This document shows positions 16,693 through 24,998 of a stretch of 64,000 nt of DNA, in pieces. This DNA comes from Arthrobacter frigidicola. GTDB lineage: Bacteria; Actinomycetota; Actinomycetes; Actinomycetales; Micrococcaceae. Numbering within the stretch: the first letter of the stretch is position 1; each line of letters opens with the position of its first letter. The notes below the pieces were generated by a model. The model saw only the letters and a list, made by a program, of their open reading frames with translations, was not told the origin of the DNA and searched no databases. The stretch covers positions 297,976 to 361,975 of the forward strand of contig QZVU01000004.1 of NCBI GenBank assembly GCA_003602285.1, read 5' to 3'. The position numbers and the translations under genes were made by a program.

Positions 16693-18153
16693 CTACCGCA
16701 GCGCCCGCACATTCAGGGCGAGGTAGAGGTGCACCCGGTCGGCGGTGACCGCCGGGTCGTAGCCGGTCAGGTCCGCGATCTGCTGAAGGCGGTAGCGCAC
16801 GGTATTGCGGTGCAGCTGAAGGGCGTCGGCGACGGCGGCCACCGACCCGTTGAGCGCGAGGTACCTTTCGAGGGTGGTGATCAGCCCGCCGCCGTGCTTT
16901 GCATCGAAGTCGACCAGCGGGGACAAGGCCTCGGCGGCGAGATCGGCAAGGGGAACGTCCTCGCTGGAGAGCAGCAGCGAGGTAAGGCTGAGCCGGTTCG
17001 GCGGGTTGACCGGTCCGCCCCTGGTCAGGGACTCGCGGGCCTCGAAGTAGCTCCACCGCAGCCCGTTGGGCTGGGCGTAGGCGCCGCCGATGCCCACCCG
17101 CGCCGTGAAGCCTGCCGCGTGGAGGTAGGCGCCCAGCCTGGTGCCCAGCCCGGCGCCGTCCGGTTCGGGGGCCAGGACGAGCAGCCGGTCATCGAGCAGG
17201 GCCCTGAGGGCGCCGGCGCAGTCCTCGGGCAGCGGCAGGGTCCGCAGCGCCTTCCGCTGACCCGAGGCCACCTCCACGGCCACCACCACGTGCCGGCCGG
17301 TGCAGTCCAGGCCGGTGCTGCCCAGGCGGGCGACGGCGTCGGGCCCGGCGAGCGCGCCGCGCACGATGTCCTGCAGGAGCTGCCCGGCGGTCACCCGTTC
17401 GCCCGCCCGGCGGCGGGCCTGGTTGCTCAGTTCCACGCTGATCAGGCTCTGGGCATAGTCGACGATCGCGGCCGGGGCATACGGCTCGGCGATGACCAGG
17501 GTGCACCGGTCCTTCAGCCCGGTCGCCACCGGAACCCGGTGCCAGCTCCGGTCCGATCCTCCCGGCACTGATCCTCCCGGCACTGCTGCAGCGGGTGCCG
17601 TGCCGGCCGGTGCCCGTCCGCCCGCGATGCGCGTGCCGTACTGGAAGAGGGCCACATCCGTGCCGAGCATGCCCGCCAGTTCCTCGAGCAGCCGGGACAG
17701 CCCGCCGCCCCCCAGCAGCGCCGCGGCAAGCACCTGGTGGCCCCGAAGGAGATCCTCGAGCCGCGAGTAATGCTCAGCGGAAAGGGAATCGGCAACGATC
17801 TTGCCGATGGCGATGAAGGGCGTCTCGTAAGGGACCTCGAAGACCGGCAGCTCCACCCGGTGCGCCTCCTCGAGCAGGGCCGTCGGGATGCGCTGATGGG
17901 ACAGGCCCACCCCGAAGCCGACGGCGAGGCCACCGGCCTCGGAGACCCGGCGCACGAAACGGCGCTGCGCGGCGGGAGTCGTCTGCCGCACCCCGGTGGT
18001 CAGGACCACCTCGCCGCCGCTGAGGAACGGCAGCGGATCCTCGAGTTCGGTCACCGCGACCCAGCCGATCGGCGTGTCCGACGCGGGGGCGCCGCCGGCG
18101 GGGACCAGACGGAGGCTGGAGACGGCCAGCAGATCTGCAAGGGAGATTGCCAT
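16693..18153 (-). CDS. PucR-family transcriptional regulator
   Basis: A 486-residue regulator. The N-terminal PucR domain (LADLLAVSSLRLVPAGG through GEVVLTTGVRQ and LPVFEVPYETPFIAIGKIVAD) is followed by a central degenerate GGDEF-like region and a C-terminal PucR helix-turn-helix (TLERYLALNGSVAAVADALQ, then LHRNTVRYRLQQI). It is divergent from the gamma-aminobutyraldehyde dehydrogenase-gabT operon and so probably senses GABA or a polyamine intermediate and controls it (inference from context). ATG 18153 is exactly 6 nt from a TAGGAT hexamer on the reverse strand, suggesting a leaderless mRNA. Confidence 0.92.
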   Translation of the reverse strand: MAISLADLLAVSSLRLVPAGGAPASDTPIGWVAVTELEDPLPFLSGGEVVLTTGVRQTTPAAQRRFVRRVSEAGGLAVGFGVGLSHQRIPTALLEEAHRVELPVFEVPYETPFIAIGKIVADSLSAEHYSRLEDLLRGHQVLAAALLGGGGLSRLLEELAGMLGTDVALFQYGTRIAGGRAPAGTAPAAAVPGGSVPGGSDRSWHRVPVATGLKDRCTLVIAEPYAPAAIVDYAQSLISVELSNQARRRAGERVTAGQLLQDIVRGALAGPDAVARLGSTGLDCTGRHVVVAVEVASGQRKALRTLPLPEDCAGALRALLDDRLLVLAPEPDGAGLGTRLGAYLHAAGFTARVGIGGAYAQPNGLRWSYFEARESLTRGGPVNPPNRLSLTSLLLSSEDVPLADLAAEALSPLVDFDAKHGGGLITTLERYLALNGSVAAVADALQLHRNTVRYRLQQIADLTGYDPAVTADRVHLYLALNVRALR

Positions 18154-18159
18154 GAAACT

Positions 18160-18165
18160 ATCCTA
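18160..18165 (-). promoter_or_regulatory. -10-like TAGGAT for the PucR gene (leaderless)
   Basis: Reverse strand: TAGGAT, then AGTTTC (6 nt), then ATG at 18153. No ribosome-binding site is needed if transcription starts at the A of ATG. Confidence 0.5.
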
Positions 18166-18338
18166 GGATTGAGTTGTGCGCCTGCATGAAGGAATCCTGA
18201 GGATCCTGTGCAAGAGTACCTAGTGAACCGTGAGTACCGACGGATAGGGTCAGCATTAATTTGGCGCCTAATCCGCAACGCCGGCAATTTCGGCCGCACC
18301 GGCGGCGGCCCAACCCCGCAATGAAAGGGATGAACGCT

Positions 18339-19769
18339 GTGGTCCAGACCCTGCAGAACTACATCAACGGCGAATTTGTCGACGCCGCCGGCACCGAGCT
18401 GCTCGACATCGTCAACCCGACCAACGGTGAACTGGTCGCGAAGGCGCCGGTCTCCGTCGCCTCCGACATCGACGCCGCCATGGACGCCGCCAAGCAGGCC
18501 TTCACCTCGTGGAGGCACGTCCCGCCGAGCCAGCGTCAGCTGATGCTGCTGCGCCTCGCCGACGCCCTTGAGGCGAACAGCGAGGAACTCGTCGAGGCCC
18601 AGCACCGCGACACCGGCCAGGTGCGCGAAATGATCGCCGCCGAGGAGGTCTCCGCCGGAGCCGACCAGCTTCGCTTCTTCGCCGGAGCGGCCCGCCTGCT
18701 CGAAGGCAAGTCAGCCGGCGAATACCTGGAGGGACACACCTCCTACGTCCGCCGCGAGCCCATCGGCGTCGTCGCCCAGGTCGCCCCCTGGAACTACCCC
18801 CTGCTGATGGCCGTCTGGAAGATCGGGCCGGCCCTGGCCGCCGGCAACACCGTCGTCCTCAAGCCCAGCGACACCACCCCCGAGTCCACCCTCGTCCTCG
18901 CCCGGCTGACGCAGGGCATCCTGCCGGCCGGCGTGCTGAACGTCGTCCTCGGCAACGGGGAAACCGGTGCCGCCTTGGTCGAGCACAAGACCCCGGGACT
19001 GGTCTCGATCACCGGTTCCGTCCGGGCGGGCATCGCTGTGGCCACCGGTGCGGCCAAGGGCCTCAAGCGGGCACACCTCGAGCTGGGCGGCAAGGCCCCG
19101 GCCATCGTCTTCGCCGACGCCGACCTGAAGAAGTCCGCCGCGGCCATCGCCGAATTCGCTTTCTTCAACGCCGGACAGGACTGCACCGCGATCACTCGGG
19201 TCCTGGTCCAGGAAGCGGCGCACGACGAACTCGTTGCCGCCATGGTCGAGCACACCAAGACGCTCAAGACCGGCAGCCAGGATGACAGCGAGAACTACTT
19301 CGGACCGCTGAACAACATCAACCACTTCAACGCCGTCAACGCCGTCATGGACGCCCTGCCCGCACACTGCTCCGTCGCCACCGGTGGCAAGCGCGCCGGC
19401 GACAAGGGCTACTTCTTCGAGCCGACCATCATCACCGGCGCGAAGCAGGAGGACGACATCGTCCAGAAGGAAACCTTCGGCCCCATCATCACGGTGCAGA
19501 AGTTCCTCACGGAGAACGAAGCCATCGAGATGGCCAACGACGTCGAGTACGCCCTGGCCTCAAGCGTGTGGACCACCGACCACGGGACCGCGATGCGGAC
19601 CTCACGCGACCTCGACTTCGGAGCCGTGTGGATCAACACCCACATCATGCTCACCGCCGAGATGCCCCACGGCGGCTTCAAGAGCTCCGGCTACGGCAAG
19701 GACCTCTCGATGTACGGCGTCGAAGACTACACCCGCATCAAGCACGTCATGACCGTGCTTGATGCCTAG
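18339..19769 (+). CDS. patD: Gamma-aminobutyraldehyde dehydrogenase (PatD-like)
   Basis: About 476 residues. NAD-dependent aldehyde dehydrogenase oxidising 4-aminobutyraldehyde (from putrescine oxidase) to GABA. Evidence: QVAPWNYPLLMAVWK, glutamate motif ELGGKAPAIVFADAD, catalytic Cys in NAGQDCTA, and several stretches close to E. coli PatD as I recall it (GEYLEGHTSYVRREP, NTHIMLTAEMPHGG, SGYGKDLSMYGVEDYT). Start GTG 18339 is preferred because AAGGG lies 9 nt upstream and it gives a family-like N-terminus VVQTLQNYINGEF; ATG 18321 and 18330 are alternatives. The gabT ATG follows 10 bp after the stop, so they form an operon divergent from PucR. Confidence 0.9.
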   Translation: MVQTLQNYINGEFVDAAGTELLDIVNPTNGELVAKAPVSVASDIDAAMDAAKQAFTSWRHVPPSQRQLMLLRLADALEANSEELVEAQHRDTGQVREMIAAEEVSAGADQLRFFAGAARLLEGKSAGEYLEGHTSYVRREPIGVVAQVAPWNYPLLMAVWKIGPALAAGNTVVLKPSDTTPESTLVLARLTQGILPAGVLNVVLGNGETGAALVEHKTPGLVSITGSVRAGIAVATGAAKGLKRAHLELGGKAPAIVFADADLKKSAAAIAEFAFFNAGQDCTAITRVLVQEAAHDELVAAMVEHTKTLKTGSQDDSENYFGPLNNINHFNAVNAVMDALPAHCSVATGGKRAGDKGYFFEPTIITGAKQEDDIVQKETFGPIITVQKFLTENEAIEMANDVEYALASSVWTTDHGTAMRTSRDLDFGAVWINTHIMLTAEMPHGGFKSSGYGKDLSMYGVEDYTRIKHVMTVLDA

Positions 19770-19779
19770 GAGGGACACC

Positions 19780-21147
19780 ATGACAACACTTCCAGCAGTT
19801 CAGCCGACCTTCCGCCTGGAGCAGAAGCGGCACCTGACAGGCCCCTTCCCCGGCCCGCAGTCCGCCGCCCTTGACGCCCGCCGCGGCGCCGTCGTCGCCA
19901 AGGGGGTCGCCTCCGGCGTGCCGGTCTACGCCGCGGACGCCGACGGCGGAATCATCCGCGACGTCGACGGCAACTCGTTCATCGACCTCGGCTCGGGCAT
20001 CGCCGTCACCAGCGTCGGCGCCTCCGACCCGGCCGTCGTGCAGGCCGTCCAGGAGCAGGTGGGGCACTTCACCCACACCTGCTTTATGGTCACCCCGTAC
20101 GAGGGGTACATCGCCGTCGCCGAGCAGCTCGCCGAGCTGACCCCCGGCGACTTCGAGAAGCGCACCGTGCTCTTCAACTCCGGTGCCGAAGCCGTGGAGA
20201 ACGCGGTCAAGGTGGCGCGCCTCGCCACCGGCCGCAACGCCGTCGTCGCGTTCGACCACGCCTACCACGGGCGCACCAACCTCACGATGGCGCTGACCGC
20301 GAAGTCGATGCCGTACAAGACCAATTTCGGTCCGTTCGCCCCCGAGGTGTACCGGATGCCGATGAGCTACCCGTACCGCGAGGAAAACCCCTCGATCACC
20401 GGCGCGGAAGCGGCCCAGCGGGCCATCACCATGATCGAGAAGCAGATCGGCGGCGAGTCGGTCGCGGCGATCATTATCGAACCGATCCAGGGCGAGGGCG
20501 GCTTCATCGTTCCCGCCGAGGGCTTCCTGCCGGCGCTCGCGGCCTGGGCCAAGGACAACGGCGTCGTCTTCATCGCCGACGAGGTCCAGTCCGGGTTCTG
20601 CCGTACCGGCGAGTGGTTCGCCGTGAACCACGAGGGCGTCGTGCCCGACATCATCACCATGGCCAAGGGCATCGCCGGCGGCATGCCGCTGTCGGCGATC
20701 ACCGGCCGGGCCGACCTGCTCGACGCCGTCCACCCCGGTGGCCTCGGCGGCACCTACGGCGGCAACCCCGTCGCCTGTGCCGCGGCCCTCGCCGCGATCG
20801 GCACCATGAAGGGACAGAACCTGGCCGGGCGCGCCCGCGCCATCGAGGGCATCGTCGTGCCGCGCTTCACCGCACTGCAGGAGGAGCTCGGCGACGCCGG
20901 CATCATCGGCGAGGTCCGCGGCCGCGGTGCGATGCTGGCCATCGAGTTCGTGAAGCCGGGGACCACCACGCCCAACCCGGAGGCCACCAAGGCCATCGCG
21001 GCGGCATGCCTCAAGGAAGGGGTCATCATCCTGACCTGCGGCACCTACGGCAACGTGATCCGGCTGCTGCCGCCGCTGGTCATCGGCGATGAACTGCTGC
21101 TCGACGGCCTGGACGTCCTCGAAGGGGCCATCCGCGCCGCCGCCTAA
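19780..21147 (+). CDS. gabT: 4-aminobutyrate aminotransferase GabT
   Basis: A 455-residue class III PLP aminotransferase converting GABA plus 2-oxoglutarate to succinate semialdehyde and glutamate. Diagnostic parts: NSGAEAVENAVKVAR, FDHAYHGRTNLTMALT, EPIQGEGGFIVP, the Asp/Val/Gln site IADEVQSGFCRTGEWF, the PLP Lys in ITMAKGIAGGMPLSA and GGTYGGNPVACAAAL. ATG 19780 has an excellent AGGAGGG upstream; the slightly longer frame from 19759 overlaps the preceding gene. No succinate-semialdehyde dehydrogenase is adjacent. The stop region shows an 18-bp duplication (CCTAAGTCAG at 21143 and 21161) that provides a second in-frame stop. Confidence 0.95.
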   Translation: MTTLPAVQPTFRLEQKRHLTGPFPGPQSAALDARRGAVVAKGVASGVPVYAADADGGIIRDVDGNSFIDLGSGIAVTSVGASDPAVVQAVQEQVGHFTHTCFMVTPYEGYIAVAEQLAELTPGDFEKRTVLFNSGAEAVENAVKVARLATGRNAVVAFDHAYHGRTNLTMALTAKSMPYKTNFGPFAPEVYRMPMSYPYREENPSITGAEAAQRAITMIEKQIGGESVAAIIIEPIQGEGGFIVPAEGFLPALAAWAKDNGVVFIADEVQSGFCRTGEWFAVNHEGVVPDIITMAKGIAGGMPLSAITGRADLLDAVHPGGLGGTYGGNPVACAAALAAIGTMKGQNLAGRARAIEGIVVPRFTALQEELGDAGIIGEVRGRGAMLAIEFVKPGTTTPNPEATKAIAAACLKEGVIILTCGTYGNVIRLLPPLVIGDELLLDGLDVLEGAIRAAA

Positions 21148-21209
21148 GTCAGAGCCGCAGCCTAAGTCAGCGCACGGCGCCGTCCACACAAATCCGCGGG
21201 GCCGGCTCC

Positions 21210-21272
21210 TCGGCGATTCCGCAGATCACCACGTTCTTCCCCCGGGAGAGCGTGGTGATCTGCGTTTTCGGC
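21210..21272. repeat. Dispersed hairpin repeat, copy 1
   Basis: 13-bp perfect arms GCAGATCACCACG (21221-21233) and its complement (21251-21263) around a C/G-rich loop, followed by TTTTCGGC. It shares the ACCACG/CGTGGT core and the flanking GCCGA/TCGGC with copies 2 and 3. The intergenic gap 21148-21457 is otherwise non-coding. Confidence 0.7.
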
Positions 21273-21285
21273 TTAATGGCGCTCC

Positions 21286-21346
21286 GCCGAATGTGCACAT
21301 AACCCCGCTATTCGCCCGGAATTACGTGGTGAGCTGCAGTTTCGGC
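21286..21346. repeat. Dispersed hairpin repeat, copy 2 (degenerate)
   Basis: Imperfect palindrome beginning GCCGAA and ending GCTGCAGTTTCGGC, with inner matches TGCA, AACCCCG/CGTGG and ATTC/GAAT. Its right end is nearly the same as the right end of copy 3, 2.8 kb away. Confidence 0.6.
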
Positions 21347-21445
21347 GGACGGGCGAGGGGGTGAACCATTGGGCCGCCGTCACTCCTGCCACTATTCGCC
21401 GAAAACTATTCCCTAAAAACAGGTCCGCGAAGCCGCAGGCGCCAC

Positions 21446-21451
21446 TAGGGT
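21446..21451 (+). promoter_or_regulatory. -10-like TAGGGT, nitroreductase-like gene
   Basis: TAGGGT is followed by exactly 6 nt (GAGGGC) and the ATG at 21458. The spacer also contains GAGGG, so either leaderless or canonical initiation is possible. Confidence 0.45.
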
Positions 21452-21457
21452 GAGGGC

Positions 21458-22498
21458 ATGTTGGAATCCGAGGCGTGGGGGGCCATTCTTGAGGACGCCC
21501 ACCGATATCCGTCACCGCACAATTCACAGCCGATAAAAATCCGGTTGCGCAGCTCAACGCAGGCGGCCCTTTATTATGATCTGGATCGAGGGTTGCCCGC
21601 GGAATCCTATGGAATTCCCTTCGGCTATGTCTGCGCAGGCGTTTTCCTTGAGTCGCTCAGGGTCTGCGCGCAGGTCCGCGGCTATGAGGTCCGGGAAGAC
21701 CTCCAGCACAGTGGAATGGACTTCGGGGCGCAGGACCGGCTGCACCTTCTCGGCGAGGTCACCCTGGTGCCCCGGGCTCCCGATGCCAACGACCGAGCCG
21801 ACTACGAGGCGTTCCTGGCCCGGCGGACCTCCCGCCGGCCCTACGACAACACCCTGGTGGCGCCCGCTGCCGTCGCTGACGCCGAGGACACCGCCCGGCG
21901 GCACGGGCAGGTGTTCCGCAGCTCCAGCGATCCCGCGCTCGTCCAGGCGCTGGTGCACATCAACCAGGCCACGCTGTTCGACGACCTGCGCAACGATGCC
22001 GTGCACCGGGAAATCCTCACCTGGCTCCGTTTCTCGCGCGCCGAGGCGAAGGAGCGCGGCGACGGCCTGAGCGCGGAAACGATGCTGATGCCCGGACCGG
22101 TGCTGCGGTTCGCCATGCGGAACCGGGGGCTGTGGGATGCGCCAGTGATCGGCGCTCTCATCCGCAGGATCTACCTGAACACCATGCGTGGCGTGCGCCA
22201 GCTCGGCTGGCTGGAGGGACCTTTCGACGGGCCGGCCGACTATGTAGAGGCCGGCCGTACGTTCATGCAGGTGTGGCTGGGTTTCACCCGCCGCAATATC
22301 TACCTGCACCCCTTCGGCACCGTGATCACCAATCCCCGCTCGCACGCCGAGTTTGTAAAGGCCGCCGGCGTCACCGAGTCGGACGGGCGGATGGCCTGGA
22401 TGCTCTTCCGCTTCGGTCACAGTGCCCGCCCGCCGGTGGCGCACCGCCGCGCCGCATCCGCAATGATTCTTCCCTCGGGCCAGGAGCTGCACCCATGA
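21458..22498 (+). CDS. Nitroreductase-fold protein (Acg-like)
   Basis: A 346-residue protein. The N-terminal SPHNSQPIKIRL, FMN-contact style PHNxQP, and the later ARRTSRRPYDNT repeat the pattern of duplicated nitroreductase/Acg-family proteins. Other conserved-looking stretches are YGIPFGYVCAGVFLESLRVCA and IYLHPFGTVITNP. It may be a flavin oxidoreductase, or an FMN-sequestering protein as Acg is thought to be. Its ATGA overlap with the following adenylating-enzyme gene implies a joint function. The substrate is unknown. Confidence 0.7.
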   Translation: MLESEAWGAILEDAHRYPSPHNSQPIKIRLRSSTQAALYYDLDRGLPAESYGIPFGYVCAGVFLESLRVCAQVRGYEVREDLQHSGMDFGAQDRLHLLGEVTLVPRAPDANDRADYEAFLARRTSRRPYDNTLVAPAAVADAEDTARRHGQVFRSSSDPALVQALVHINQATLFDDLRNDAVHREILTWLRFSRAEAKERGDGLSAETMLMPGPVLRFAMRNRGLWDAPVIGALIRRIYLNTMRGVRQLGWLEGPFDGPADYVEAGRTFMQVWLGFTRRNIYLHPFGTVITNPRSHAEFVKAAGVTESDGRMAWMLFRFGHSARPPVAHRRAASAMILPSGQELHP

Positions 22499-24072
22499 AA
22501 AAGCTGTCGATCTTCGCCTTCCTCGCCGTCCACGAGCGGTTCGTCCGGCTGTTCATGCCCCGGGTCTCCACGCACAAGCTGCTTCTGCTCCCCGGCATCG
22601 AGTCGCTCCGCTGGACGCTCGGGCGGTGGCGCGCCTGGCGGACCTTCGAGCTGGCGGCACGACGGGTTCCCGCCTACCGGCAGTTCCTGGAGAAGCAGGA
22701 CTTTCCGGGCCGCCTCCCGGGCAACGGCAGGGTCTCGGAGGAGTTCGCGCGGATCCCGGAAATGGACAAGGACAGCTATATCCGGCCCTGGAGCACCGAA
22801 GACCGCTGCCTGGACGGGAGGCTGCCCCGCCGCGGAGTGGTGGTCGACGAATCCTCGGGCAGCTCCGGGGTACCAACCAGCTGGGTCCGGGGTCCGGACG
22901 AGCGCGAGGCCACCCGCCAGCTGCTCCAGCTGGGCTTTGCCCGGACCGCCGCTGCCCTGGACAAGCAGCCGTTCGTCCTCAACGCGTTTTCCCTGGGCGC
23001 CTGGGCCACCGGCATGAATGTCTCCTCGTCACTGACCGACGTCACCATGATCAAGTCGATCGGCCCGGACAAGGACAAGATCATCTCCACCATGCGGGAG
23101 TTCGGCACGGGCTTCACCTACATCATCCTGAGCTACCCGCCCTTCCTGAAGGCCCTCTTCGAGGACCCCCGGCTGGACTGGCAGGAGTACGACATCGTCG
23201 CAGCGTTCGGCGGCGAGGGCATCAGCGAGAACATGCGCGCCCATATCAACCGCTACACGCACGGTGCGTTCGGCTCCTACGGCGCCTCGGACCTGGAGAT
23301 CAACCTGGCCATCGAAACGGACTTTTCGGTGGCCCTGCGCCAGGCCGTCGACCGGAACCCGGAGCTCGCGGCGCGCATCACCCGGCAGGAGGAGTACGGC
23401 GTGCTGCCGATGATCTTCCAGTTCAATCCGTACGGCTACCTGATTGAAACCAACGACGCCGGCGAACTGCTGGTGACGATCGTGCGCCGGGAGAACATCA
23501 ATCCCCGGATCCGCTACAACATCCACGACCGCGGCCATGTGATGCGGGTGCGCGAACTGAAGCCAATCCTTCGCGAATACGGCCTTGAGGACGTCCTGCG
23601 CGAGCAGCTGCTGGACCTGCCGCTGCTGTTCCACTACGGCCGCTCCGATCTGTCGGTGGACTTCAACGGCGCCGTCGTGGCTCCCGATGCGCTCCGGGAC
23701 GTCATCTACAACGAGCCGGCGCTGCTCGACGCCGTCGAGAACCACCGCCTGATCAGCTACGAGGACGCCGCCGGCAACCGTCAGCTGCACATCGCACTGC
23801 AGCTGACCGAGCAGGCCAGCGGGTCCGGGGCCCTCGACGTGGAGCGGTACCGCCCGCACGTGCTCGCCGAGCTGCGCCGGATGAACGGGGATTTCAACAA
23901 CGCCATCCGGACCGCACCCGGCTCCACCCTGCCGACCATCGCCTTCTATCCCTACCGGACCGGTCCCTTCACGGCGGACGGACGCAAGCTCAAGAACGAA
24001 TACGTCTGGCAGCTGGACGCGGACGACGTGGGGGAGTGGGACCTGGACTTCTCCTACACAGCGCAGCCCTGA
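22495..24072 (+). CDS. PaaK-like AMP-binding (adenylate-forming) protein
   Basis: A 525-residue protein of the phenylacetate-CoA ligase/coenzyme F390 synthetase superfamily. The Ser/Gly-rich ATP loop VVDESSGSSGVPTSWVRG (about residue 120), the FGGEGISENMRAHINRYT segment and the YGASDLEINLAIE motif support adenylation of a carboxylic acid; RYNIHDRG fits the C-terminal hinge region. ATG 22495 overlaps the nitroreductase stop by 4 nt. After the stop is a 12-bp tandem duplication that repeats an in-frame TGA. The pair is bracketed by hairpin repeats (21210-21346 and 24105-24168). The acid substrate is not known. Confidence 0.72.
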   Translation: MKKLSIFAFLAVHERFVRLFMPRVSTHKLLLLPGIESLRWTLGRWRAWRTFELAARRVPAYRQFLEKQDFPGRLPGNGRVSEEFARIPEMDKDSYIRPWSTEDRCLDGRLPRRGVVVDESSGSSGVPTSWVRGPDEREATRQLLQLGFARTAAALDKQPFVLNAFSLGAWATGMNVSSSLTDVTMIKSIGPDKDKIISTMREFGTGFTYIILSYPPFLKALFEDPRLDWQEYDIVAAFGGEGISENMRAHINRYTHGAFGSYGASDLEINLAIETDFSVALRQAVDRNPELAARITRQEEYGVLPMIFQFNPYGYLIETNDAGELLVTIVRRENINPRIRYNIHDRGHVMRVRELKPILREYGLEDVLREQLLDLPLLFHYGRSDLSVDFNGAVVAPDALRDVIYNEPALLDAVENHRLISYEDAAGNRQLHIALQLTEQASGSGALDVERYRPHVLAELRRMNGDFNNAIRTAPGSTLPTIAFYPYRTGPFTADGRKLKNEYVWQLDADDVGEWDLDFSYTAQP

Positions 24073-24104
24073 CCGCAGCCCTGACCGCGCACGCCGGCCG
24101 TGCC

Positions 24105-24168
24105 GCCGAGTGCGCACTTAACCACGCTATGGGTCCGGGATAGCGTGGTTAAGTGCTGCAGTTTCGGC
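24105..24168. repeat. Dispersed hairpin repeat, copy 3
   Basis: Perfect 17-bp arms GCACTTAACCACGCTAT (24114-24130) and its complement (24140-24156), enclosed by GCCGA at 24105 and TCGGC at 24164-24168. It lies between the PaaK-like and TetR gene ends (convergent), where it may also act as terminator. Confidence 0.75.
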
Positions 24169-24182
24169 GTGCCGACGCGGGC

Positions 24183-24866
24183 TTACTCCGTGAGCTGCAC
24201 TTTCAGGCCGGTGATGAGCGCCTCGAGGCCGGTGCTGAACGCAACATCGGCAGCATTGCTCGCGCCCTCCGCGGAATCATCCGCGCCGTCGCCGGCCGCG
24301 CTGCGGACGGCCGAGGTGAACACCGGGAACTCAGGCCCCAAGGCGCCCGAGTCGAAGATGTTGCTGGGCGCCGAGACATCCAGCGCCGAGCCGTAGATGA
24401 AGGATTCGAGCGCCACGATGGCCGGCACCACGCGTTCCTCGGGCCAGCCGGCGGCCAGGAAGCCCCGGGTGACCTCCTCGTACATCCGCAGCGTCTCCGC
24501 CGCATCGGTGACGGGCATGACGGCGATGACCGGCACCAGGGGCGCGTGCCGGGCGAACACCTCGCGGTAGGACCAGGCCCAGCGGCGGACCGCCTCGTCC
24601 CAGGGCTCGGTGGCAAAGGCGCTGAAATCGACCATGGTCATCACATGGTCCTGCACCCAGCGCAGCACCTCCTGCTTGGAACTCGCGTGGTTGTACACGG
24701 CCGAGGGGGCGACCCGGAGGCGGCGGGCCAGGGCCGACATGGTGAGCCCCTCATAGCCCTCGGCGGCGATCTGGGCGACCGCGGCGGAGGTGATGCGCTC
24801 CCGGGAGAGCACCCCCCGCGGAGGCCGTCCGGCGCGCCGCGGTGTTCCCTGCGCAGCTGCGGTCAT
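24183..24866 (-). CDS. TetR-family regulator of putrescine oxidase locus
   Basis: A 227-residue repressor. The N-terminal HTH is ITSAAVAQIAAEGYEGLTMS, then ALARRLRVAPSAVYNHASSKQEVL; the rest is a typical all-helical ligand domain. ATG 24866 is chosen over 24881 because GGGAG lies 8 nt before it. Divergent from putrescine oxidase. A perfect palindrome (24947-24965) between them is the probable operator, so it likely represses puo-permease and responds to a polyamine or its aldehyde (inference). Confidence 0.9.
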   Translation of the reverse strand: MTAAAQGTPRRAGRPPRGVLSRERITSAAVAQIAAEGYEGLTMSALARRLRVAPSAVYNHASSKQEVLRWVQDHVMTMVDFSAFATEPWDEAVRRWAWSYREVFARHAPLVPVIAVMPVTDAAETLRMYEEVTRGFLAAGWPEERVVPAIVALESFIYGSALDVSAPSNIFDSGALGPEFPVFTSAVRSAAGDGADDSAEGASNAADVAFSTGLEALITGLKVQLTE

Positions 24867-24946
24867 TCGAGCGGCTCCCATCCGTTGTTCGAATTTATCC
24901 TACGGCTCTTCCCAAAGGCGGGCCGGTTCGCTAAAGTCCTCACAGT

Positions 24947-24965
24947 AAATGAATACCATTCATTT
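24947..24965. promoter_or_regulatory. Palindromic operator AAATGAAT-ACC-ATTCATTT
   Basis: Perfect 8-3-8 palindrome 81 bp from the TetR start and 33 bp from the putrescine oxidase ATG. Strongly AT-rich against its surroundings. Candidate binding site of the divergent TetR. Confidence 0.75.
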
Positions 24966-24998
24966 TGTGGCGGACGTCACCGCCGTTGTAAGGAGACC

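Noticed and set aside
24153-24998. N-terminal extension of about 280 codons to putrescine oxidase
   Set aside because: It runs antisense through the TetR gene and across the operator; the ATG at 24999 has a strong AAGGAG.
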